Assembly: GCA_017745135.1 (NCBI GenBank)
Contig: JAGIAB010000114.1
Span: forward strand, 1 to 8,704
Length of the DNA stretch: 8,704 nucleotides
Reading direction: 5' to 3'
Source: Flavisolibacter sp.
GTDB lineage: Bacteria; Bacteroidota; Bacteroidia; Chitinophagales; Chitinophagaceae
The notes beneath the pieces are model-generated. The model searched no databases. It saw nothing but the letters and a program-made list of their open reading frames with translations, and had not been told where the DNA came from. The position numbers were made by a program, and so were the translations under genes. This document shows, in pieces, positions 1 to 5,819 of this stretch. Each line of letters begins with the position of its first letter. Positions within the stretch are counted from its first letter, which is position 1.

Positions 1-2370
1 TATAAATCCTTTGTGGTTTTCGGCAACCTTTCTTGCTATGGAAAGTCCTACCCCGGTTCCTTTGTATTCCGAATTTCCATGCAGGCGGGTAAAAACATTA
101 AAAATGCGTTCAGCATCGTGCTGGCTAAAGCCGATGCCATTATCGCTAACCTCTATAAGATGATAGTGCAGATTGCCCCGCTCCAGCGGCAGCTCTGGTT
201 TTACATCCCGGCCTTTTACAAGCGAAGCAGTGATGGAGATAACGGGATGCTCATTTTCTTTACTGTACTTCAGCGCATTGTTGATAAGGTTTTGAAAGAG
301 CTGTTGCAACTGCCGCCGGTTTCCTTTTACTGCAGGTAAGGGGGCAATTTTTACTTCAGCATCTTTTTCATGCACCTGCAGCTCCAGGTCCTGCAACACG
401 GCTTTGATGATTTCATCCAGGTTCACTTCCTGTTGTTCTTCTTCCATTCCTTTAGTAACCTGGGAGTAGGTGAGCAGGTCGTCAATAAGGTCACTCACTC
501 GCTGCGATGCGGTTTCCAGCTTGTCAAATAACAGATGCTGCCTTTGATTGAGCAGTGGTTCCAGTTCTTCTTTTAAACGGTTGGCAAAGAAATGGATCTT
601 GCGTATGGGCTCCTTCATATCATGCGAGGCCGCATAGGCAAATTCCTCGAGGTTTACATTGGAACGTTTCAGGTCTTTCACCAGGCGCTCCAGTTGCAGT
701 TGCGCTTCTTTAATTGGTGTTACATCGGTAAAGATGTGAATGAGGTGGGCATCATCCATTTTCGATATGGTCAGTTCCAGCCATCGTCCTGTGTATTCCA
801 GATAGTATTGAGTAAAGGAAGGTTCTCCCGTTTCTAAAGTTTTAATACAGGTCTTGCCATAATGAGATTCCAAAATGTCCGGATCAATCTCCTTAGCTGT
901 TTTCGACAAATACATTTCCCTTGTCAAACCAGTAAAGCTTACTGCAGCATCGTTTGCCAAAATGGTTTTGGCATCAATGATGGTTCCGTTTTCATCCCTC
1001 ATCATTTCGGTAACGGAAATACCATTGCTTGAATTGATAAGGATATTGTTCAACAGGTTTCGCTGCTCTTCCAGTTCCTCTGTTCTTTCGGCTACCCTTT
1101 GCTGCAGCGTTTCTTCATTTTGTTTTAATTGTTGCTGGTACAAAACCTGGTTGGTTACTTCAACCGATATAGCCAGTACCCCAATGACCCCGCCTTGTAC
1201 ATCTTTGTAGGGCTGGTAAACAAAGTTCTGGTACACTGTTTCTGTTTTACCGTTGCGCACCAGTTCTACCGGACGCTGATCAAATTTATGCGTGATGCCT
1301 TTTTGATAAACTTCGGATAACAGGGCTTCCAGCCCCTGGTCTCTTGCATCCGGCAAGGCTTCAAAAACAGGGTTACCCATTACGGATTCTTTGGGTTTGC
1401 CCCAAAGCTGTATCATTTTTTCGTTGGCAACGTCAATCACGTGTTCTTCACCACTCAGTATGCACATGGCAACCGGCGATTGCAGGATCATGTTCCTGAA
1501 ATTTCTTTCGCTTTGTTCCACCTGCTGCTTGGCGGTTACAAGGTCGGTGATCTCCGCAGCGGTATTCATCACACCATATACCGAGCCATCGCTGTTAAAA
1601 AGCGGCGTGAAACTGTAGTTGAAATAAAAGGGTTGCAGTTTGCCGTCTACTACAAGATCAACTCTTTGGCCTCTTTTATGAAGAGGCTTGCCAGTGGTAT
1701 ATACATAGTCTAACTGTTCGTAAATTTCCTGGTTGGCTAATTCCGGCAACACTTCCGAATAGGTTTTACCGACAAGATCTGGACCTTTTCCCCAAACATC
1801 AACGATGGACTGGTTGGCAAACTGGATGCGCATTTCCTTACCTATATAAACGCCAATAGGGAATGGGGCACTTTCAATAATGGCGCGAACCTGTTGTTCG
1901 CTTTGCCGGAGGCGGCGTATATTATCTTCCTGCTCCGATGCATCGATGGTAATTTTATGGGTGCGGTCGTCTACCTGGTGAATAATGTATTCTACTTCAC
2001 CATTTTTATCAAACACAGGTTTGCTGTATAATCTCCAGGTGCGATCTTCAAATCCACGGGTAACAGGGTTCCATAAATCGTATTGTAATTCATCAACCAG
2101 GTGTGGCCCTTTATGCTGAACGACATACCGGAGCGATTCGATAACCTTTCGTTTTCTATCCTCTTTATGGTTTTGGGGATTGTCCGTAAATACTTCAAAA
2201 AGCCCTTTGCCTACCAGGTCGTCACGACGGGTATGAGTTGTGCTCAGGTAATCATCGCTAACAGCCACCACTGTAAAACGCGGAGTATCGGGTAAAAGCA
2301 AAATAATAGGTCCGGGGAGGGAGTTAAAAACCGGTAATAACTCTGCCTGGAGTACGTCAAGTTTCTGCAT
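1..2370 (-). CDS. Multi-PAS sensor histidine kinase, C-terminus cut by window edge
   Basis: A soluble sensor kinase predicted to autophosphorylate on histidine and pass the phosphate to a response regulator in the cytoplasm. I translated the minus strand codon by codon from the ATG at 2370 to position 1: 790 residues with no stop, and an in-frame TAA at 2403-2401 just upstream supports this start. Order of domains: PAS 1 about 10-135 (contains 'PRFTVVAVSDDYL'), PAS 2 about 155-280, PAS 3 about 288-408, a Gln/Glu-rich coiled coil about 410-440, PAS 4 about 437-557, HisKA with 'AYAASHDMKEPIRKI' and phospho-acceptor His583, then HATPase_c with N-box N694/N698 ('NLINNALKY'), G1 'DNGIG' at 743-747, F-box 'IFNVFTRLH' and G2 'GTGVG' at 771-775. 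The visible end, 'ENHKGFI', matches the stretch of the neighbouring kinase that lies 21 residues before its end, so only about 20 residues should be missing. There are no membrane segments or signal peptide. PAS ligands cannot be told from sequence. It is divergent from the kinase at 2548. Confidence 0.95.
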   Translation of the reverse strand, partial: MQKLDVLQAELLPVFNSLPGPIILLLPDTPRFTVVAVSDDYLSTTHTRRDDLVGKGLFEVFTDNPQNHKEDRKRKVIESLRYVVQHKGPHLVDELQYDLWNPVTRGFEDRTWRLYSKPVFDKNGEVEYIIHQVDDRTHKITIDASEQEDNIRRLRQSEQQVRAIIESAPFPIGVYIGKEMRIQFANQSIVDVWGKGPDLVGKTYSEVLPELANQEIYEQLDYVYTTGKPLHKRGQRVDLVVDGKLQPFYFNYSFTPLFNSDGSVYGVMNTAAEITDLVTAKQQVEQSERNFRNMILQSPVAMCILSGEEHVIDVANEKMIQLWGKPKESVMGNPVFEALPDARDQGLEALLSEVYQKGITHKFDQRPVELVRNGKTETVYQNFVYQPYKDVQGGVIGVLAISVEVTNQVLYQQQLKQNEETLQQRVAERTEELEEQRNLLNNILINSSNGISVTEMMRDENGTIIDAKTILANDAAVSFTGLTREMYLSKTAKEIDPDILESHYGKTCIKTLETGEPSFTQYYLEYTGRWLELTISKMDDAHLIHIFTDVTPIKEAQLQLERLVKDLKRSNVNLEEFAYAASHDMKEPIRKIHFFANRLKEELEPLLNQRQHLLFDKLETASQRVSDLIDDLLTYSQVTKGMEEEQQEVNLDEIIKAVLQDLELQVHEKDAEVKIAPLPAVKGNRRQLQQLFQNLINNALKYSKENEHPVISITASLVKGRDVKPELPLERGNLHYHLIEVSDNGIGFSQHDAERIFNVFTRLHGNSEYKGTGVGLSIARKVAENHKGFI

Positions 2371-2396
2371 TCTATAGAGATAGGTTAAGGGAAAGG

Positions 2397-2427
2397 CAAA
2401 TTAAAATGAAATGGTAAAATGATGAAA
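2397..2427 (-). promoter_or_regulatory. Candidate Bacteroidota-type promoter for the minus-strand kinase
   Basis: On the minus strand a -33-like TTTC (2427-2424) is followed by a 19-bp spacer and TTAATTTG (2404-2397). The Bacteroidota primary sigma consensus is TTTG or TTG, about 19 bp, then TAnnTTTG, so each box has one mismatch. The -7 box lies about 27 nt upstream of the ATG at 2370, a plausible leader length. Found by eye in A/T-rich DNA, so chance matches are possible. Confidence 0.4.
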
Positions 2428-2512
2428 TGTTTTTGATGTTAAACCAACAGTTTGGACATTATTTTCCTTTACTTGCGTGGCCGCACCCAGGGTTATTAGT
2501 TCTGTGGTATTT

Positions 2513-2520
2513 TATGTTTA
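2513..2520 (+). promoter_or_regulatory. Possible -7 box for the plus-strand kinase
   Basis: TATGTTTA matches the Bacteroidota -7 consensus TAnnTTTG at all but the last base and lies 27 nt before the ATG at 2548. No convincing -33 TTTG or TTG is found about 19 bp upstream, so this is a weak call. Confidence 0.2.
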
Positions 2521-2547
2521 ACTTTAAAAACCCTTATAACCTAATAC

Positions 2548-5010
2548 ATGAAACAAAGTCGAAGTACTGATCTCGATACCATTATTTCTTTTCTCTCACC
2601 TGACGGAAGTATTCTCCAAAAAGAATCAGACTTGAAAACACATATGCTGCAGGACTTTGTGGACAATGCCTCTATCGGCTTACATTGGGTAGATGCCAAT
2701 GGCATTATTAAATGGGCCAATAAGGCCGAATTGGATATGTTGGGTTATACCGGGGAAGAATACATCGGCCATCACATTTCAGAATTTCATGTTCACAAAG
2801 AAAAAATCTCCGACATACTGCACCGGCTTAGTTGTAATGAAACCCTGAATCAATACGAATCAGAGCTTCGCTGCAAAGACGGAACGGTCAAAACCGTTCT
2901 CCTTAGTTCTAACGTATTGTGGCACGAAGGAAAGTTTATTCATACCAGGTGTTTTACGGTTGATGTAACAGAAAAGAAAAAATTGTACAACGACCTGGTG
3001 GAAAGTGAAAAGCGCTACAAAAAACTAGTGACCACCTTACCTGCAGGAATGTATACCTGCAATAAAGAGGGCAAAATCACTTTCTTTAACGAGCAGGCTG
3101 TTGACCTGTGGGGCTATCGCCCTGATAGTAATGATGATTTGCTGAAATTCTATGCTTGTTATAAAGTTTGGTTGATGGATGGAACATTGGTTCCGCCTGA
3201 AAAAGCCCCAATGGCTATTGCCATTCAAACAGGGCAGGGATTTAAAAATATTGAAGTACGGATACAAAGACCCGACGGTTCCCAATGGTATGCTTGTCTC
3301 AATATAGAACCTTTGTTCGATGATCACGATAATTTGATTGGAGCGATTAATATCTTCCAGGACATTACTCATTTGAAGCAAACAGAGTTGGAGCTGCGCA
3401 AAAGCGAAACACGTTATAAAAACCTAATACAAAGCCTGGCCACACCGCTTTACACAACAGATACCATGGGAAGAATTACCATGTACAATAAAGCAGCAGC
3501 AGATCTTTGGGGGAAAGAGCCGGAAATTGGGAAAGATATGTGGTGCGGCTCGTACAGAATTTTTAATACCGATGGCACTCAAATGCCATTAGATACCTGC
3601 CCGATGGCTGTTTGTCTTAACGAAAAACGTGCTGTATACGGAGAAGAAATACTGGTTGCCCGTCCCGATGGTTCTATCCGCCATGTAGCTCCTCACCCTC
3701 AACCGCTTTTCGATGATGAAGGAAATATGACCGGGGCGATTAACATGCTAATTGATATTACTGATATTAAACGAGCTGAAATTGCTTTAAGAGAAGGTGA
3801 GCGAAAGTACAAGGAGCTTAGCGTTTCGCTGGAGAAAAAAGTGGAAGAAAAAACGGCTGATCTGAAACTTAAAAACGAACAGCTCAGGACAAGCGAAGAA
3901 CGGTATCATAAAATGGTGGAAGAAGTGGAGGACTATGCCATTATTCTTTTAGATAAAAACGGCATTGTACAAAACTGGAACAGGGGTGCTGAAAAAATAA
4001 AAGGATATAAGGAAGAAGAGATCGTGGGAAAAAGCTTTAGCCAGTTTTATTTGCCTGAAGACCGTGCAGCAAAACAACCTGAAAAAATTTTAGATGAAGC
4101 CAGGGAAAAAGGCAAAGCACTTTACGAAGGCTGGAGAAGGAGAAAAGACGGAAGCCGCTTTTGGGGAAGTATTGTATTGACTGCGTTGCACGACCATGAA
4201 AATAATATCATTGGTTTTTCAAAAGTTACCCGGGACCTTACCCAAAAAAAGTTGGCAGAAGACCGAATGCAGGAATATACCAATCAACTGGAATTTAAAA
4301 ACAAGGAGCTTGAACAATTTTCTTATGCGGCTTCTCATGACATGAAAGAGCCACTCAGAAAAATTGCATTTTATGTATCGGCTGTTTCAGAAAAACTGGA
4401 AGGGCACATCGATGAGAAATCTGCTGAATTTCTGCAGCGGGCAGTTGGAGCAGCCAGGCGGATGAACGAACTTATTGAAGACCTTTTGACCTACGCAAGA
4501 ACCAACAGTCGTGAAGAGAATTTTGAAGCAGTGGACCTGAACCAACTCATTGATGAAATAGCCTCTCTGCACAAAGATGAATTTGAGCAAAAGATCGTTC
4601 ACATTAAAACTGAAAATCTGGGAACCATTTTTGGAATTCCTTTCCAGGTTAAGCAGTTACTGGATAATCTGATCACTAATTCTGTCAAATACAGGCATCC
4701 GGAAAAGGCCTGCGTTATCCATATAAAAGGAGAAATAACCAGCCAGTTGCCGACACAACAAAAAACCGGCTTTAAGCAGTATTACCACCTTTCCGTTTCA
4801 GATAATGGAATTGGTTTTGAGCAGGAATATTCTGAAAAAATATTCGATATCTTTCAACGGTTGCATAATGCCCCCAACGCCAAAGGATCAGGAATTGGCC
4901 TGGCCCTTTGTAAACGAATTGTTGAAAACCACCGGGGATTTATTACGGCCACGGGTAAAAAAAATGAAGGGGCTTGTTTTGACCTCTATTTTCCATTAGG
5001 AGAAAATTAA
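2548..5010 (+). CDS. Multi-PAS sensor histidine kinase, complete
   Basis: An 820-residue soluble hybrid-less sensor kinase predicted to sense intracellular cues through stacked PAS domains and to phosphorylate a separate response regulator. Domains: PAS 1 about 31-143, PAS 2 about 152-276, PAS 3 about 285-410, coiled coil about 412-450, PAS 4 about 450-568 (with 'RRKDGSRFWGSIVLTALHD'), HisKA about 585-652 with 'YAASHDMKEPLRKI' and phospho-acceptor His597, HATPase_c about 693-818 with N-box N707/N711, G1 'DNGIG' 752-756, F-box 'IFDIFQRLH' and G2 'GSGIG' 780-784. All catalytic motifs are intact. PAS 2 and PAS 3 resemble each other closely, both with a 'DGT..P.....PMA' insertion, pointing to internal duplication. 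There is no membrane segment, signal peptide or receiver domain. The H-box type is that of phytochrome-like kinases that work with Rcp1-type receivers, and such a receiver lies immediately downstream, convergent, with overlapping stops. Sensed ligand unknown; a heme or flavin cannot be inferred. Confidence 0.96.
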   Translation: MKQSRSTDLDTIISFLSPDGSILQKESDLKTHMLQDFVDNASIGLHWVDANGIIKWANKAELDMLGYTGEEYIGHHISEFHVHKEKISDILHRLSCNETLNQYESELRCKDGTVKTVLLSSNVLWHEGKFIHTRCFTVDVTEKKKLYNDLVESEKRYKKLVTTLPAGMYTCNKEGKITFFNEQAVDLWGYRPDSNDDLLKFYACYKVWLMDGTLVPPEKAPMAIAIQTGQGFKNIEVRIQRPDGSQWYACLNIEPLFDDHDNLIGAINIFQDITHLKQTELELRKSETRYKNLIQSLATPLYTTDTMGRITMYNKAAADLWGKEPEIGKDMWCGSYRIFNTDGTQMPLDTCPMAVCLNEKRAVYGEEILVARPDGSIRHVAPHPQPLFDDEGNMTGAINMLIDITDIKRAEIALREGERKYKELSVSLEKKVEEKTADLKLKNEQLRTSEERYHKMVEEVEDYAIILLDKNGIVQNWNRGAEKIKGYKEEEIVGKSFSQFYLPEDRAAKQPEKILDEAREKGKALYEGWRRRKDGSRFWGSIVLTALHDHENNIIGFSKVTRDLTQKKLAEDRMQEYTNQLEFKNKELEQFSYAASHDMKEPLRKIAFYVSAVSEKLEGHIDEKSAEFLQRAVGAARRMNELIEDLLTYARTNSREENFEAVDLNQLIDEIASLHKDEFEQKIVHIKTENLGTIFGIPFQVKQLLDNLITNSVKYRHPEKACVIHIKGEITSQLPTQQKTGFKQYYHLSVSDNGIGFEQEYSEKIFDIFQRLHNAPNAKGSGIGLALCKRIVENHRGFITATGKKNEGACFDLYFPLGEN
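2882..2899. repeat. Perfect 7-bp inverted repeat inside the kinase gene
   Basis: GAACGGT, loop CAAA, ACCGTTC; one further G-T wobble pair is possible at 2881/2900. It lies within PAS 1 coding sequence (residues about 112-118, 'GTVKTVL') and has no T-run after it. It may be only a by-product of the codons used. Confidence 0.45.
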
Positions 5011-5411
5011 ATCCTGCAATACACCATCAGCTTTTGAACAATTTTGTTCAGGTCTTCCATAGTGGTAGGCTTCACAAAATATTCTATCGCCCCCTTATCC
5101 TTACACTCCTTTATATGTGCCGGAGAGTTGGAAGTACTGAGAATAACTTTGGCAATAGAATGGTACCTGGCCTCTTTTGAAAGTTCGGACAGTACTTCCG
5201 AACCATTTAGTTCGGGCATGTTATAATCGAGGATTATAAGGCAGGGCAACTGATCATCAGGAGTTTGCTCCAAATAATGCAGCGCTGCTCTTCCGTTCAA
5301 AACTTTTTGTAAATGGATGTCGATGCGGGAAGCCCTGATCGCATCTTCCACGAGTTCAATATCTTCAATATCATCATCTGCCATTAAAACAGTAAATGGC
5401 TGGCTTGTCAT
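5007..5411 (-). CDS. Single-domain response regulator, CheY/Rcp1-like
   Basis: A receiver-only protein that accepts phosphate from a histidine kinase and signals by protein contact; no output domain follows. From the ATG at 5411 it is 134 residues. Receiver landmarks in that numbering: acidic cluster D12-D13-D14 ('LMADDD'), phospho-acceptor D62 in 'LIILDYNMPELNG', the switch Ser/Thr at 92-93 ('VILSTS'), and invariant lysine K114 in 'FVKPT'. The 'DDDIEDIELVEDAI' opening is typical of the Rcp1-like receivers paired with phytochrome-type and PAS kinases. The frame also opens at a TTG at 5432, adding seven residues (141 in total). I prefer ATG because receivers usually begin a few residues before the first strand, and because a consensus -7 box at 5449-5456 would leave only a very short leader for the TTG start. 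Its stop overlaps the stop of the convergent kinase, which is the likely phosphodonor; the kinase upstream of that one is an alternative. Confidence 0.93.
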   Translation of the reverse strand: MTSQPFTVLMADDDIEDIELVEDAIRASRIDIHLQKVLNGRAALHYLEQTPDDQLPCLIILDYNMPELNGSEVLSELSKEARYHSIAKVILSTSNSPAHIKECKDKGAIEYFVKPTTMEDLNKIVQKLMVYCRI

Positions 5412-5448
5412 CGCTGCTTTTTTGGTGACCAAATTATTTAGACAGAGG

Positions 5449-5456
5449 CAAATTTA
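5449..5456 (-). promoter_or_regulatory. Candidate -7 promoter box for the response regulator
   Basis: Read on the minus strand this is TAAATTTG, a full match to the Bacteroidota -7 consensus TAnnTTTG, 37 nt upstream of the ATG at 5411. I could not find a convincing -33 TTG at the usual spacing. If real, it gives the receiver its own promoter, separate from the large gene upstream, and favours the ATG over the TTG start. Confidence 0.45.
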
Positions 5457-5563
5457 TAAACTCAACCCATACACGAGATTGGAGAAACGAAAATTTTAAA
5501 GTTTATAAACACTGGCTGAAACCTGGTCTTTAGCATAGATAGAGAACTTGAATTAGCAGCCAA

Positions 5564-5583
5564 GGCTTGTGTCCCCACAAGCC
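5564..5583. repeat. Perfect 8-bp inverted repeat (hairpin)
   Basis: GGCTTGTG, loop TCCC, CACAAGCC. It is the most G/C-rich point of an otherwise A/T-rich gap. No T-run follows on either strand, so it does not look like a classic intrinsic terminator. It could be an operator, a factor-dependent or processed 3' structure, or a scattered palindromic repeat. The repeat is certain; its role is not. Confidence 0.6.
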
Positions 5584-5755
5584 GTATGATTAATGTGAGC
5601 TAATCAACTTGTCTCATCTTTTGTTATTTGCTATAATAAATAATGCTTCAAAGAGAACTTTATTTTTACACAGCTGCTGTTTACAAATGGAAACCTCTAC
5701 TTAAGAAACTCAACCTTGAAGCCTGCCATTACACAATCACTAAATTATTTGTGCC

Positions 5756-5780
5756 AAAAACGTTCACCTGCTTTACAGGC
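5756..5780 (-). terminator. Weak candidate terminator after the VCBS gene
   Basis: On the minus strand a CCTG stem, TAAAG loop and CAGG stem (with one extra G-U pair) are followed after a few bases by TTTTT. It begins about 40 nt beyond the TGA of the VCBS protein. The 4-5 bp stem is short and not adjacent to the T-run, so termination here is only a possibility. Confidence 0.22.
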
Positions 5781-5819
5781 CAGCTTAAATGGAAATCACA
5801 AAAGATATGAGCTGTTCTA

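Larger units (their letters stand above)
2371..2547. other. Divergent intergenic region between two histidine kinases
   Basis: This 177-bp A/T-rich stretch separates the start codons of two kinases read in opposite directions, so it must carry both promoters or one shared control region. No Shine-Dalgarno-like purine stretch sits at the usual distance from either ATG, as is normal in Bacteroidota. I see no long palindrome that would mark an obvious operator and no small ORF worth calling. Confidence 0.8.
5433..5819. other. Gap without a recognisable gene
   Basis: A 387-bp A/T-rich stretch between the response regulator and the VCBS protein, both on the minus strand. It holds the likely receiver promoter at its left end, a perfect inverted repeat at 5564-5583, and a weak terminator-like hairpin near the right end. 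The 9-mer AGAGAACTT occurs twice (5541-5549 and 5652-5660), 111 bp apart. Open frames entering the gap from either side are antisense to the flanking genes and carry no protein-like pattern. I see no transposase remnant or tRNA-like fold. Confidence 0.7.

Noticed and set aside
13..1713. Plus-strand open frames at 13-339, 592-837, 875-1210, 1129-1320, 1391-1618 and 1441-1713
   Set aside because: All lie antisense to the minus-strand kinase, whose 790-codon frame reads without a stop and matches PAS, HisKA and HATPase motifs throughout. Their translations show no domain pattern.
1992..2295. Short frames at 1992-2198 (minus) and 2101-2295 (plus)
   Set aside because: Out-of-frame shadows within the first PAS domain of the minus-strand kinase.
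3037..4999. Frames at 3037-3381 and 4387-4602 (minus) and 4805-4999 (plus)
   Set aside because: Antisense or shifted-frame shadows of the complete kinase at 2548-5010.
5044..5499. Plus-strand frames at 5044-5226 and 5317-5499
   Set aside because: Antisense to the response regulator; serine-rich translations are the usual artefact of the complementary strand.
5652..5660. AGAGAACTT at 5541-5549 and 5652-5660 as target-site duplication of an inserted element
   Set aside because: The 111 bp between the copies have no terminal inverted repeats and no coding remnant, so a chance 9-mer repeat in A/T-rich DNA is the simpler reading.
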